Origin: Citreicella sp. C3M06
Lineage (GTDB): Bacteria; Pseudomonadota; Alphaproteobacteria; Rhodobacterales; Rhodobacteraceae
Length of the DNA stretch: 64,000 bases
Direction of reading: 5' to 3'
Assembly (NCBI RefSeq): GCF_018860705.1
Contig: NZ_JAHKQA010000072.1
Location: forward strand, 124,001 to 188,000
The first letter of the stretch is position 1, and the number at the start of each line of letters is the position of its first letter. Under the pieces are notes generated by a model that saw nothing but the letters and a program-made list of their open reading frames with translations, had not been told where the DNA came from and searched no databases. The position numbers and the translations under genes were made by a program. Shown here in pieces: positions 55,215 through 64,000 of this stretch.

Positions 55215-56467
55215 TGGACAATCTTGCCGGACAGAAAACCTCGCTGTCGATCGTCACCAACCTTGCGGTGATCTTCCTCGTGGTGATCTGGATGATCCCC
55301 ACCGTAGGGCTGCTGGTGTCGTCGTTCCGCGAGCGGGCGCAGATTTCGGAAACCGGCTGGTGGGAGTCGCTGTTCCCGGTCGAGGCTGCGGTGCGGGTGC
55401 GCCCCTCGGCCGCGGGCGCGGGCATGGATGGCGCTTACGGCGTGCTGACGGGCAATCTGTTCGAAGGCGGCACCGGCAGCGTCTCGGCCTTTGGCCTGAT
55501 CGGGCGCGAGCCGGGCGCGGCAAAGGTCGGCGAAACCTATGCATGGTACGAGGTCACCGTCACCGAAGACGGCGCGCTTGACGACGAGCGCATCGAGATC
55601 GCCTATCCCGCCGGCGAAGAGCCGCAATTCCCCGATACCACGGCGGACGGGCTGCCGATCACCCCCGGCAGCGGCGTGTTGCAACGCTCGCTCACCGTGG
55701 CAGAGAACGGCGATTTCACCTATATCGACGAGGGTGAGATCAGCCGCGATCCGTCGATCTATGTGGTCACCACGCAGCCGCCGGATTTCGGCTTGCAGAA
55801 CTACCAGCAGATCCTGACCTCCGACGGCATGGACCGGGCCTTCATCAACACGCTGACAGTCACCGTGCCCGCCACGGTGATCCCGATCCTGATCGCGGCC
55901 TTTGCCGCCTATGCGCTGGCGTGGATGGAATTTCCGGGCAAGGGCTGGCTGGTCGCGGCCGTTGTCGGCCTGCTGGTGGTGCCGCTGCAACTGGCGCTGG
56001 TGCCGATGCTGACGCTGCACAACAAGATCGGCATCGGGCAAAGCTTTCTGGGCATCTGGATGGCGCATACCGGCTTTGGCCTGCCGCTGGCGGTGTACCT
56101 TTTGCGCAATTATATGATCGGGCTGCCGCGCGACATCATCGAATCCGCCAAGGTCGACGGGGCCACCGATTTTCAGGTGTTCACCAAGATCGTGCTGCCG
56201 CTCAGTTTCCCGGCGCTGGCCAGCTTTGCCATCTTCCAGTTCCTGTGGACATGGAACGATCTGCTGGTGGCCAAGGTCTTCCTGCCCGCGGGCAGCGACA
56301 GCTGGGTGATGACCGTCAAGATCGCCGACGACCTTCTTGGATCGCGCGGCGGCGACTGGGGCATCCTCGCGGCGGCGGCCTTTGTGTCGATCGCGGTGCC
56401 CTTGCTGGTCTTCTTCTTCATGCAGAAATACCTCGTGCGCGGCCTGCTGGCCGGCTCGGTGAAATAG
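55214..56467 (+). CDS. aglG: Alpha-glucoside ABC transporter permease AglG
   Basis: A 417-residue MalG-like permease. The first helix (about 12-36) is followed by SFRERAQISETGWWESL. A soluble insert of about 130 residues (58-190) comes next, before the usual LQNYQQIL segment and the remaining five helices. The EAA loop is PRDIIESAKVDGATDFQVFT. Most MalG-type permeases are about 280 residues, so the insert is the distinctive feature. It should lie in the periplasm and could contact AglE or the sugar. Confidence 0.92.
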   Translation: MDNLAGQKTSLSIVTNLAVIFLVVIWMIPTVGLLVSSFRERAQISETGWWESLFPVEAAVRVRPSAAGAGMDGAYGVLTGNLFEGGTGSVSAFGLIGREPGAAKVGETYAWYEVTVTEDGALDDERIEIAYPAGEEPQFPDTTADGLPITPGSGVLQRSLTVAENGDFTYIDEGEISRDPSIYVVTTQPPDFGLQNYQQILTSDGMDRAFINTLTVTVPATVIPILIAAFAAYALAWMEFPGKGWLVAAVVGLLVVPLQLALVPMLTLHNKIGIGQSFLGIWMAHTGFGLPLAVYLLRNYMIGLPRDIIESAKVDGATDFQVFTKIVLPLSFPALASFAIFQFLWTWNDLLVAKVFLPAGSDSWVMTVKIADDLLGSRGGDWGILAAAAFVSIAVPLLVFFFMQKYLVRGLLAGSVK

Positions 56468-56476
56468 GACGTTACG

Positions 56477-58123
56477 ATGAGCGACACGAACCCGAACCAG
56501 TACCTGACCAAAGATCCCGACTGGTGGCGCGGGGCGGTGATCTACCAGATCTATCCGCGCAGCTTTCAGGACAGCAACGATGATGGCGTGGGCGATCTTC
56601 TGGGCATCGCCAACCGTCTGCCCTATGTCGCCTCACTGGGGGTCGATGCGGTGTGGATCTCGCCGTTCTTCCGCTCGCCGATGAAGGACTTTGGCTATGA
56701 CGTCAGCGATTATTGCGATGTCGATCCGATGTTCGGCACGCTCGCCGATTTCGATGTGCTGATCCAGTCGGCCCATGCCCATGGGCTGAAGGTGCTGATG
56801 GATCTGGTGATCTCGCACAGCTCGACCGAGCATCCGTGGTTTGTCGAAAGCCGCGCCTCGCGCGACAACCCCAAGGCCAACTGGTACGTCTGGGCCGATG
56901 CCAAGCCCGATGGTACGCCGCCCAACAACTGGCTGTCGATCTTTGGCGGATCGGCGTGGCAATGGGATGCGACACGCTGCCAATACTACCTGCACAACTT
57001 CCTGACCGAACAGGGCGATCTGAATTTCCACGAGCCGCAGGTGCAGGAAGAATTGCTGAAAATCGCGCGCTTCTGGCTGGATCGCGGCGTCGATGGCTTC
57101 CGGCTCGATACCGTGAATTTCTACACCCATGACGCGCAGCTGCGCGACAATCCGCCCCTGCCACCCGAAGAGCGCAACCCGATCACCGCCCCGGCGGTCA
57201 ACCCCTACACATGGCAGAACCATCTTTACGACAAGACCCAGCCCGAGAACCTGCTGTTCCTGAAGAAATTGCGCAGCCTGATGAACGACTACCAAGCCGC
57301 CGCCGTGGGTGAGATCGGCGAGGACCAGCGCGGGCTTGAAGTGCTGGGCGATTACACCCGTGGCAGCGATCACCTGCATATGTCCTACGCGTTCGAGCTG
57401 CTGTCGGACCACGCGCCCACCGCCGCCTATATCGCCAAGGTGATGGACGACATCGCGGAAAAAGCCCCCGGGGGCTGGGCCTGCTGGGCGTTTTCCAACC
57501 ATGACGTGGTGCGCCATGTCTCGCGCTGGAACATCCCCGAACAGGCGGCGCGGATGTACATCACCCTGATGATGTGCCTGCGCGGATCGGCCTGTCTCTA
57601 TCAGGGCGAAGAGCTGGGCCTGCCCGAGGCCGATGTCGCCTTCGAGGATCTTCAGGATCCTTACGGCAAGCGTTTCTGGCCGGCGTTCAAGGGCCGCGAC
57701 GGCGCCCGCACCCCGATGGTCTGGGAGGCGGACACCCATAACGGCGGCTTCACCACCAGCTCGCATCCGTGGCTTCCGGTCAGCCCCGAACATTTGCGGC
57801 GCACCGTAGCGGCGCAGGAAAAGGACCCTGCCGCCATTCTGCACCACTACCGGCACGCGATCAGCTTTCGCCATGCCCATGCCGCGTTGAAAACCGGCGA
57901 TATCAGCCATGTCAGCCACGAGGGCAACGTGCTGAAATTCCACCGCTGCCTTGGCGACGAGGAAATCTTCTGCGGCTTCAACATCAGCGACGAGCTGGCA
58001 ACCGTCGAGGCGCCGCAGGGCAAGTGGTTCCAGATCGGCGAGGAACTTGGCTCGGCCGGGCCTTTGCCCGACGGCAAGCTGCATTTCGGGCGCTGGCAGC
58101 CTGTGCTCGCGCTCAAACGGTAA
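56477..58123 (+). CDS. aglA: Alpha-glucosidase
   Basis: A 548-residue GH13 enzyme without signal peptide, so it acts in the cytosol on imported alpha-glucosides to release glucose. The catalytic triad is D211 ([10 protein letters not shown]), E279 (AVGEIGED) and D343 (FSNHDVVRH). [19 protein letters not shown] at the N-terminus is typical of the oligo-1,6-glucosidase/alpha-glucosidase subfamily. It lies between aglG and aglK, as in the Sinorhizobium operon. Confidence 0.94.
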   Translation: MSDTNPNQYLTKDPDWWRGAVIYQIYPRSFQDSNDDGVGDLLGIANRLPYVASLGVDAVWISPFFRSPMKDFGYDVSDYCDVDPMFGTLADFDVLIQSAHAHGLKVLMDLVISHSSTEHPWFVESRASRDNPKANWYVWADAKPDGTPPNNWLSIFGGSAWQWDATRCQYYLHNFLTEQGDLNFHEPQVQEELLKIARFWLDRGVDGFRLDTVNFYTHDAQLRDNPPLPPEERNPITAPAVNPYTWQNHLYDKTQPENLLFLKKLRSLMNDYQAAAVGEIGEDQRGLEVLGDYTRGSDHLHMSYAFELLSDHAPTAAYIAKVMDDIAEKAPGGWACWAFSNHDVVRHVSRWNIPEQAARMYITLMMCLRGSACLYQGEELGLPEADVAFEDLQDPYGKRFWPAFKGRDGARTPMVWEADTHNGGFTTSSHPWLPVSPEHLRRTVAAQEKDPAAILHHYRHAISFRHAHAALKTGDISHVSHEGNVLKFHRCLGDEEIFCGFNISDELATVEAPQGKWFQIGEELGSAGPLPDGKLHFGRWQPVLALKR

Positions 58124-58137
58124 CGGGGGGAAGACCA

Positions 58138-59229
58138 ATGGCCGATCTGAAACTGAGCGATGTGGGCAAGACCTACGGTGGCACCATCGAAGTGCTCAAA
58201 CACATCGACCTCGAGATCGAGGCGGGCGAGCTGATCGTCTTTGTCGGCCCGTCGGGCTGTGGGAAATCGACCCTGCTGCGGATGATCGCCGGGCTCGAAA
58301 AAATCACCTCGGGCACGCTGGAGATCGACGGTCAGCGCGTCAACGATGTGCCCCCGGCGCAGCGCGGCATCGCCATGGTGTTCCAGAGCTACGCGCTGTA
58401 CCCGCATATGACCGTGCGCGACAACATGTCCTTTGCGCTTCAGATCGCCAAGAAGCCCAAGGCCGAGATCACCGAAGCGGTGGAGCGCGCGGCAAAGATG
58501 CTGCAACTGACGCCCTATCTCGATCGCCTGCCCAAGGCGCTGTCGGGCGGGCAGCGCCAGCGGGTGGCCATCGGGCGTGCCATCGTGCGCGACCCCAAGG
58601 TGTTTCTGTTCGACGAGCCATTGTCGAACCTCGACGCGGCGCTGCGGGTGGCGACGCGGATCGAGATCGCCCAGCTCAAGGAACAGATGCCCGACCGGAC
58701 GATGATCTACGTCACCCATGATCAGGTCGAGGCGATGACGCTGGCCACACGGATCGTGGTGCTTGCCAACAAGGGCATTGCGCAGGTCGGCTCTCCGCTC
58801 GAACTCTACGAGACGCCCAACAGCGAATTCGTCGCGCAGTTCATCGGCTCTCCGGCGATGAATCTGCTGCCGGGCGAGATCACCGGCACCGGAATGCGCA
58901 CCACGGTCAGGCTCGAGGGCGGCGGTACCGCGGTGTCGGATATCCCGACCGGGGACGGCGATCTTGGCCTGTCGGTCAATGTCGGCGTGCGGCCCGAGGA
59001 TTTCACCATTGCACGGCAGGCGGGGATCTATACCGGGCAGGTCGCGCTGACCGAAGCGCTCGGCGAGGTGACCCTGCTGCATTTCGAGCCGGACCCGGCC
59101 GCGAAAGAGCCGGTGATCGCCAAGCTTCCAGGCATTCATCAGGGGCTGCGCGGCAACACTGTAAAGCTGACGGCGGACCCGTCCAAGGTGCATCTGTTCA
59201 GCGAGGGGCGCTCTCTGGTCTATCGCTGA
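58138..59229 (+). CDS. aglK: Alpha-glucoside ABC transporter ATP-binding protein
   Basis: A 363-residue MalK/UgpC-type ATPase. Walker A is GPSGCGKST (37-45), the signature is [14 protein letters not shown] and Walker B is [12 protein letters not shown]. The switch histidine is in [12 protein letters not shown]. The C-terminal third is the TOBE/regulatory domain. The start at 58138 follows GGGGGGAAG; the frame runs upstream through aglA only as overprint. Two copies would energise AglFG. It is the last gene of the agl operon. Confidence 0.95.
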   Translation: MADLKLSDVGKTYGGTIEVLKHIDLEIEAGELIVFVGPSGCGKSTLLRMIAGLEKITSGTLEIDGQRVNDVPPAQRGIAMVFQSYALYPHMTVRDNMSFALQIAKKPKAEITEAVERAAKMLQLTPYLDRLPKALSGGQRQRVAIGRAIVRDPKVFLFDEPLSNLDAALRVATRIEIAQLKEQMPDRTMIYVTHDQVEAMTLATRIVVLANKGIAQVGSPLELYETPNSEFVAQFIGSPAMNLLPGEITGTGMRTTVRLEGGGTAVSDIPTGDGDLGLSVNVGVRPEDFTIARQAGIYTGQVALTEALGEVTLLHFEPDPAAKEPVIAKLPGIHQGLRGNTVKLTADPSKVHLFSEGRSLVYR

Positions 59230-59254
59230 CGCCCGCGCGCGCCGCCGGCTTGGG

Positions 59255-59281
59255 GGCGCCCGCCGAAATCCCGCGGGCGCC
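59255..59281 (+). terminator. Probable agl operon terminator
   Basis: GGCGCCCGC pairs with GCGGGCGCC around a 9-base loop, 25 bases after the aglK stop. It lacks a T-tract. It lies immediately before the first uvrA SOS box and so separates the two units. Confidence 0.55.
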
Positions 59282-59286
59282 TGTAA

Positions 59287-59301
59287 GAACAGGGCGCGAA
59301 C
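59287..59301. promoter_or_regulatory. LexA (SOS) box 1 upstream of uvrA
   Basis: GAAC-AGGGCGC-GAAC, the reverse of GTTC-N7-GTTC, 145 bases before the uvrA ATG. Read on the other strand it is GTTCGC-GCCC-TGTTC, sharing the extended pattern of the recA site. Confidence 0.75.
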
Positions 59302-59365
59302 GCCAGAGTCCGATTGCCCAAGCGATCTACATTTGCGAGACCGAATCTCAGCGTCGCAGCGTGAA

Positions 59366-59380
59366 GTTCGCGATATGTTC
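59366..59380. promoter_or_regulatory. LexA (SOS) box 2 upstream of uvrA
   Basis: GTTC-GCGATAT-GTTC, a perfect direct-repeat LexA site in the opposite orientation to box 1, 66 bases before the uvrA ATG. Its AT-rich spacer and position make it the more likely promoter-proximal operator. Confidence 0.8.
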
Positions 59381-59446
59381 ACCATTTGCCATTGGCGAAG
59401 GCCGGTCGCTCGCCTATGTAACCGGCTATCCGTCCCCGGAGGTCTC

Positions 59447-62317
59447 ATGCCTGAGCTGAAGCAGATCGAAGTTCGCGGTGCGCGCGAGCACAACCTGAAA
59501 TCCATCGACGTGGACATTCCGCGTGACGAGCTGGTGGTGATCACCGGCCTGTCGGGGTCTGGCAAATCGTCGCTGGCCTTCGACACGGTCTATGCCGAGG
59601 GGCAGCGCCGCTACGTTGAATCGCTCAGCGCCTATGCGCGGCAATTCCTCGACATGATGGAAAAGCCCGATGTCGATCAGATCTCCGGCCTGTCCCCGGC
59701 GATCTCCATCGAGCAAAAGACCACGTCGAAGAACCCGCGCTCCACCGTCGGCACGGTGACCGAAATCTACGATTACCTGCGCCTGCTGTTTGCCCGCGTC
59801 GGAACCCCGTACAGCCCCGCCACCGGTATGCCCATCGAGGCGCAGCAGGTGCAGGACATGGTCGACCGGGTGATGGCGATGGAGGAGGGCACGCGCGGCT
59901 ACCTGCTGGCCCCGATCATCCGCGACCGCAAGGGCGAATACCGCAAGGAAATGCTTGAACTGCGCAAGCAGGGCTTTCAGCGCGTCAAGGTCGACGGCGA
60001 ATTCCACGAGCTTGATACGCCGCCGACGCTCGACAAGAAATTCCGCCATGACATCGACGTGGTGGTCGACCGCATCGTGGTGCGCGAAGGGCTGGAGACG
60101 CGGCTTGCCGACAGTTTCCGCACCGCGCTGGATCTGGCCAACGGCATCGCCATTCTGGAAACCGCGCCCAAGGACGGCGAGCCCGAGCGCATCACCTTTT
60201 CCGAGAATTTCGCCTGCCCGGTCAGCGGCTTCACCATCCCCGAGATCGAACCGAGGCTGTTCTCGTTCAACGCCCCGTTTGGCGCGTGCCCCGATTGCGA
60301 CGGCCTTGGCATGGAGCTGTTCTTTGACGAGCGGCTGGTGGTGCCGGACGCCACGCTCAAGGTCTATGACGGGGCCATCGCGCCCTGGCGCAAGGGCAAA
60401 TCGCCGTATTTCCTGCAGACCATCGAAAGCATCGCCAAGCATTACGAGTTCAACAAGAACGACCGCTGGAAGGATCTTCCGGCGCATGTGCAGCAGGTCT
60501 TCCTGCACGGTTCCGGCGACGAGGAAATCGGCTTTCGCTATGACGAGGGAGGGCGTGTCTACAACGTGTCCCGCGTCTTTGAAGGCGTCATTCCCAACAT
60601 GGAACGCCGCTACCGCGAGACCGACAGCAACTGGGTGCGCGAGGAATTCGAGCGCTATCAGAACAACCGCCCCTGCGGCACCTGCGACGGCTACCGCCTG
60701 CGTGAAGAAGCCTTGGCGGTCAAGATCGGCATCCCCGGCAACCTTATGCACATCGGTCAGGTGGTGCAGATGTCGATCCGCGAGGCGCATGACTGGATCG
60801 AGACGGTGCCAGAGGCGCTGACCAAGCAGAAGAACGAAATCGCCCGCGCCATCCTCAAGGAAATCCGCGAGCGGCTGGGATTTCTCAACAACGTCGGCCT
60901 GGAATACCTCACCATGTCCCGCGCCGCTGGCACACTGTCGGGCGGCGAAAGCCAGCGTATCCGGCTTGCCAGCCAGATCGGTTCGGGGCTGACCGGGGTT
61001 CTGTACGTGCTTGACGAGCCGTCCATCGGCCTGCACCAGCGCGACAATGACCGGCTCATCGGCACGCTGAAATCGCTGCGCGATCAGGGCAACACGGTGA
61101 TCGTGGTCGAACATGATGAAGACATGATCCGTCAGGCCGATTACGTCTTTGACATCGGCCCCGGTGCAGGGGTTCATGGCGGCCGCGTTGTCGCCAAGGG
61201 CACCCCGGCCGAGATCATTGCCGACCCGGCAAGCCTTACCGGGCAGTACCTTGCCGGAACCCGCGAAATCGCCGTGCCCAAGACCCGCCGCAAGGGCAAC
61301 AAGAAAAAGCTCAAGGTGGTCAAGGCCACGGGCAACAACCTCAAGACCGTCACGGCGGAATTCCCGCTGGGCATGTTCGTCTGCGTCACCGGTGTGTCGG
61401 GCGGCGGCAAGTCGACGCTGACCATCGAAACGCTGTACAAGAACGCCGCGATGAAGCTGAACGGCGCGCGGGAAACCCCGGCGCCCTGCGAGACCATCAA
61501 GGGGTTCGAGCATCTCGACAAGGTCATCGACATCGACCAGCGCCCCATCGGGCGCACGCCGCGATCCAACCCCGCGACCTATACCGGCGCCTTCACCCCG
61601 ATCCGCGACTGGTTCGCCGGGCTCCCCGAGGCCAAGACGCGCGGCTACAAGCCGGGGCGGTTCAGCTTCAACGTCAAGGGCGGGCGCTGCGAGGCCTGTC
61701 AGGGCGACGGTGTCATCAAGATCGAGATGCACTTCCTGCCCGACGTTTATGTCGAATGCGAGACCTGCAAGGGCAAGCGCTACAACCGCGAAACGCTCGA
61801 GGTGCAGTTCAAGGGCAAGTCCATCGCCGATGTTCTGGATATGACCGTCGAAGAGGCACAGACCTTCTTTCAGGCGGTGCCGTCGATCCGCGAAAAGATG
61901 GACGCGCTCATGCGGGTGGGTCTGGGCTATGTCAAGGTCGGCCAGCAGGCGACCACCCTGTCTGGCGGCGAGGCGCAGCGCGTCAAACTGTCAAAGGAGC
62001 TGGCGCGCCGTTCGACCGGTCGCACGCTGTATATCCTCGACGAGCCGACCACCGGCCTGCATTTCGAGGATGTCCGTAAGTTGCTCGAAGTGCTGCACGA
62101 ATTGGTGGAGCAAGGAAATTCCGTGGTGGTGATCGAGCATAATCTCGATGTCATCAAGACCGCCGACCACATCATCGACATCGGCCCCGAAGGTGGCGAT
62201 GGTGGCGGCGAGATCGTTGCCACCGGCACGCCCGAACAGGTCGCCGCGGTCGAGCGCAGCCATACCGGGCGCTACCTTGGGCCAATGCTTCAGCCGCGCA
62301 CGGTTGCGGCGGAATAA
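59447..62317 (+). CDS. uvrA: Excinuclease ABC subunit A
   Basis: A 956-residue damage-recognition ATPase of nucleotide excision repair that loads UvrB on DNA. It has two ABC modules. The first has Walker [10 protein letters not shown] (34-42) and signature [15 protein letters not shown]; the second has [10 protein letters not shown] and [15 protein letters not shown]. Zinc modules are visible as CPVSG...CPDC and CEAC...CETC. The ATG at 59447 follows GGAGG; an upstream in-frame ATG at 59333 would include SOS box 2 and is rejected. Damage induction is inferred from the two LexA boxes. Confidence 0.97.
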   Translation: MPELKQIEVRGAREHNLKSIDVDIPRDELVVITGLSGSGKSSLAFDTVYAEGQRRYVESLSAYARQFLDMMEKPDVDQISGLSPAISIEQKTTSKNPRSTVGTVTEIYDYLRLLFARVGTPYSPATGMPIEAQQVQDMVDRVMAMEEGTRGYLLAPIIRDRKGEYRKEMLELRKQGFQRVKVDGEFHELDTPPTLDKKFRHDIDVVVDRIVVREGLETRLADSFRTALDLANGIAILETAPKDGEPERITFSENFACPVSGFTIPEIEPRLFSFNAPFGACPDCDGLGMELFFDERLVVPDATLKVYDGAIAPWRKGKSPYFLQTIESIAKHYEFNKNDRWKDLPAHVQQVFLHGSGDEEIGFRYDEGGRVYNVSRVFEGVIPNMERRYRETDSNWVREEFERYQNNRPCGTCDGYRLREEALAVKIGIPGNLMHIGQVVQMSIREAHDWIETVPEALTKQKNEIARAILKEIRERLGFLNNVGLEYLTMSRAAGTLSGGESQRIRLASQIGSGLTGVLYVLDEPSIGLHQRDNDRLIGTLKSLRDQGNTVIVVEHDEDMIRQADYVFDIGPGAGVHGGRVVAKGTPAEIIADPASLTGQYLAGTREIAVPKTRRKGNKKKLKVVKATGNNLKTVTAEFPLGMFVCVTGVSGGGKSTLTIETLYKNAAMKLNGARETPAPCETIKGFEHLDKVIDIDQRPIGRTPRSNPATYTGAFTPIRDWFAGLPEAKTRGYKPGRFSFNVKGGRCEACQGDGVIKIEMHFLPDVYVECETCKGKRYNRETLEVQFKGKSIADVLDMTVEEAQTFFQAVPSIREKMDALMRVGLGYVKVGQQATTLSGGEAQRVKLSKELARRSTGRTLYILDEPTTGLHFEDVRKLLEVLHELVEQGNSVVVIEHNLDVIKTADHIIDIGPEGGDGGGEIVATGTPEQVAAVERSHTGRYLGPMLQPRTVAAE

Positions 62318-62330
62318 ACCCCTGTCGAAA

Positions 62331-62357
62331 ATGGCCGGACCCGCCGGGCCCGGCCAT
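62331..62357. terminator. Bidirectional hairpin between uvrA and the small periplasmic protein gene
   Basis: ATGGCCGG pairs with CCGGCCAT, with further CCCG/CGGG pairing inside and one mismatch. On the minus strand it is followed by TTTTCG, so it best fits termination of the small periplasmic protein gene. It also lies 13 bases after the uvrA stop. Confidence 0.6.
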
Positions 62358-62373
62358 CGCGTTTCTGGCGCGA

Positions 62374-62760
62374 TCAGTTGGTCAGGGCGTTGATCAGGCC
62401 GATCGCCGCAAGGATCTTTTGCGTGTCGGGATCGACCCGGATCACATCGCCGCCACGGTGGTAATAGGTGCCGCTGCCCAGACCGTAGCGCTCGGGGTGG
62501 CTGACCCGCACATAGCCGCTGGGAATGCGGTCGCCGCGCTTGTGGTGCACCTCCTGACGGACCTCGCGGGTATCTTTCTTCGCCTTCTGCTCGACGCGCT
62601 TATCGTCGCGATCGTCGTGCTTCTTTGCCTGACCGGGGGCTTCGCAGGCCGGGCTTTTCTTGGCCAGCCCGGGCGGGCAGTCCTTTGATCCGGCGTTGGC
62701 GGCCATCGGCGCACCAAGCGCGAGAATGGATACGGCGGCGAGGGTGAGGGTGCGGAACAT
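62374..62760 (-). CDS. Small exported protein, RcnB-like C-terminus
   Basis: A 128-residue protein. A signal peptide (MFRTLTLAAVSILALGAPMA, then ANA) is followed by a lysine- and charge-rich linker (about 45-85). A C-terminal segment reads IPSGYVRVSHPERYGLGSGT, then YYHRGGDVIRVD. The C-terminal part resembles short RcnB-type periplasmic domains, in which a similar VIRVDP stretch occurs, but the match is weak. The ATG at 62760 starts the signal peptide. Function is unknown; any repair role suggested by proximity to uvrA is not supported. Confidence 0.7.
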   Translation of the reverse strand: MFRTLTLAAVSILALGAPMAANAGSKDCPPGLAKKSPACEAPGQAKKHDDRDDKRVEQKAKKDTREVRQEVHHKRGDRIPSGYVRVSHPERYGLGSGTYYHRGGDVIRVDPDTQKILAAIGLINALTN

Positions 62761-62837
62761 TATGTGTCTCCAGATGTCTGTCTGAAGATACAACGTGGCA
62801 GCTCGGCAGTTCCGTTCCGGAAAAATCACCGAAAGCG

Positions 62838-62868
62838 AAAAAAATGCTCACGGCGCGGGGCCGTGAGC
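62838..62868 (-). terminator. Intrinsic terminator of the DUF2892 gene
   Basis: On the minus strand GCTCACGG pairs with CCGTGAGC around a 7-base loop, followed by a run of seven T after one A. It starts 8 bases after the stop codon. Confidence 0.85.
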
Positions 62869-62875
62869 GATGGGC

Positions 62876-63076
62876 CTACTTCTTCATCGGGCAGCTGTTC
62901 ACGCCGATGAGCGCGTAGAGCGGACAGCGCCCCATAAGGCCGGTCACGAGGGGAATGATCCCCAGCAGATAAAGCCAGTGGTAGGGGCCATCGGTCAGGA
63001 AGAAAGCGGCGATCATCAGAGCGCCGACGGCGATGCGCAGGATCTTGTCGATCCCTCCGACATTCTTTGCAAACAT
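62876..63076 (-). CDS. DUF2892 (YgaP-like transmembrane) protein
   Basis: A 66-residue protein of two membrane helices: KNVGGIDKILRIAVGALMIA leads into the first, and WLYLLGIIPLVTGLMGRCPL is the second. It ends in a cysteine-containing tail (PLYALIGVNSCPMKK). It matches the DUF2892 family, which occurs alone or fused to rhodanese domains. The start at 63076 has AAAGGA seven bases upstream; the longer open frame has no coding character. It may relate to sulfur or redox handling at the inner membrane, but this is unproven. Confidence 0.85.
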   Translation of the reverse strand: MFAKNVGGIDKILRIAVGALMIAAFFLTDGPYHWLYLLGIIPLVTGLMGRCPLYALIGVNSCPMKK

Positions 63077-63155
63077 GGCGTGTCCTTTCGGGTGTTGCCG
63101 CCTTGGTCTGCCCGAGTCGCGCCGCCCTGTCTGTGACCTCGTCACACAGCGCAGA

Positions 63156-63941
63156 CTATTGCGACCAGCCCGGCGCGCGCTTTTCGAGGAATGCTGAAAT
63201 CCCCTCGTTGGTGTCGCGCCACAGCATGTTCTCGACCATGACAGCCCCGGCATAGGCATAGGCCTCGTCCAGCGGCAGGCTGGCCTGCTCGTAGAACGCC
63301 TGCTTGCCGATCTTCACTGCCGCGCCCAGCTTGTCGGCGACGGTGTTGGCCAGCGTTTGCGTTTCGGCGGCCAGTGCATCCGGCGGCACCACACGGTTGA
63401 TCAGCCCCAACTGCTGCGCCTCCTCGGCATCGACGAAGCGGCCAGTGGTCAGCATTTCAAACGCCTGTTTGGTCGGAATGTTGCGGCTCAGCGCCACCAT
63501 CGGGGTCGAGCAGAACAGCCCGATATTGACGCCGTTGACGCCAAAGCGCGTGCCCGAAGCCGCAACCGCCATGTCGCAGCTTGCCACCAGCTGACAACCA
63601 GCGGCAGTGGCAATGCCGTGAACCTGCGCGATCACCGGCTGGGGCAGGGCGCGCAGCCCGGTCATCACCTTGGAGCAGCGCGCAAACAGATCGGCGAAAT
63701 AGGCCTTGCCGCCGTCTTCGGCCTGCCGTCCGGCCTGCATCTGCTTGAGATCATGCCCGGCGCAGAACGCCTTGCCGGTGCCCGACAGCACCACCGCGCG
63801 GATCGTGCGATCCGTCGACAGCGCCGTGATCTGCTCTGACAGCGCCGCGAGCATCTCGTCGGACAGCGCATTCAGCCGCTCGGGCGCGGCCATGGTCAAA
63901 TGGGCCACCGGCCCCGTGTCGTGACGTTCCAGAAGCGCCAT
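63156..63941 (-). CDS. Enoyl-CoA hydratase/isomerase family protein, ECHDC3-like
   Basis: A 261-residue crotonase-fold protein. The CoA-binding and first oxyanion-hole segment is GKAFCAGHDLKQM. The region GVNIGLFCSTPMVALSRNIP is the second half of the active site, and it lacks the first catalytic Glu of classical enoyl-CoA hydratases. The LFCSTP pattern is shared with eukaryotic ECHDC3. A CoA thioester is the likely ligand, but hydratase activity is doubtful. It is the last gene in the window, and no beta-oxidation genes are adjacent. Confidence 0.85.
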   Translation of the reverse strand: MALLERHDTGPVAHLTMAAPERLNALSDEMLAALSEQITALSTDRTIRAVVLSGTGKAFCAGHDLKQMQAGRQAEDGGKAYFADLFARCSKVMTGLRALPQPVIAQVHGIATAAGCQLVASCDMAVAASGTRFGVNGVNIGLFCSTPMVALSRNIPTKQAFEMLTTGRFVDAEEAQQLGLINRVVPPDALAAETQTLANTVADKLGAAVKIGKQAFYEQASLPLDEAYAYAGAVMVENMLWRDTNEGISAFLEKRAPGWSQ

Positions 63942-64000
63942 CTTGTCCTCCCTTGGCTTTGCGGTCAGCCTAGCCGCAGCGGTTGCAGGAGGAAAGACAT

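Noticed and set aside
57531-57545. GAAC...GAAC repeat inside aglA as an SOS box
   Set aside because: The spacer is six bases, and it lies within a coding sequence.
57769-58137. Upstream extension of aglK into aglA
   Set aside because: The extension is an out-of-frame overprint of aglA. The ATG at 58138 has a ribosome site and gives the standard ATPase N-terminus.
59333-59446. Upstream ATG for uvrA
   Set aside because: It would place SOS box 2 inside the coding region, and the extra residues do not belong to UvrA. The ATG at 59447 has GGAGG.

Overview
The window is a gene-dense, GC-rich chromosomal segment of an alphaproteobacterium, most likely of the order Rhodobacterales (Rhodobacter/Roseobacter lineage). 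The pointers are a C4-pathway HemA, cckA close to recA, SOS boxes of the GTTC-N7-GTTC type known from Rhodobacter LexA, a prfB without a programmed frameshift, and an aglR-aglEFGAK alpha-glucoside locus. I see no tRNA or rRNA gene, CRISPR array, insertion sequence, integrase or phage gene.

Layout. 1-2.4 kb: a sulfotransferase-like protein, a glycosyltransferase and a small membrane protein. 2.7-13.7 kb: M20 dipeptidase, hemA with a perfect FNR-type box, a RodZ-like membrane HTH protein next to ispG, a membrane histidine kinase, a DsbA-like protein, a PLP aminotransferase and a murein amidase. 13.8-22.7 kb: PBP1A, prfB, a CoA-transferase, an agmatinase-like hydrolase, guaB and an RsmB-like methyltransferase. 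22.8-29.1 kb: cckA, a second sulfotransferase-like gene, recA with an SOS box, a BadF-type sugar kinase and a VWA protein. 29.2-32.6 kb: a strongly structured intergenic RNA candidate, a possible small ORF, a PepSY-like exported protein, a membrane-anchored LuxR-type regulator, a DUF2237 protein, pth and a TetR regulator. 32.7-36.2 kb: Bcr/CflA efflux pump, membrane retropepsin, MarC and EamA transporters.

36.2-59.2 kb is a carbohydrate supercluster. On the minus strand, in transcription order, lie aglR, a GH1 glucosidase, glk, glgP, glgB, glgC, glgA, glgX, malQ and pgm. Six of the junctions are 4-nt ATGA overlaps. Divergently, on the plus strand, lie aglE-F-G-A-K. Two palindromic LacI-family operators sit in the shared promoter region. 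The inferred circuit imports alpha-glucosides (AglEFGK), hydrolyses them (AglA, GH1), phosphorylates glucose (Glk) and interconverts G6P and G1P (Pgm). Glycogen is built by GlgC, GlgA and GlgB and mobilised by GlgP, GlgX and MalQ.

59.3-64 kb: uvrA with two SOS boxes, a small periplasmic protein, a DUF2892 membrane protein and an ECHDC3-like crotonase. Most of the window is conserved core chromosome. The least explained parts are the 29.3-30.8 kb RNA/PepSY/LuxR block, a two-copy intergenic repeat with covarying hairpins, and several unassigned operators. All assignments come from reading the sequence and recalled family knowledge; no database search was run.
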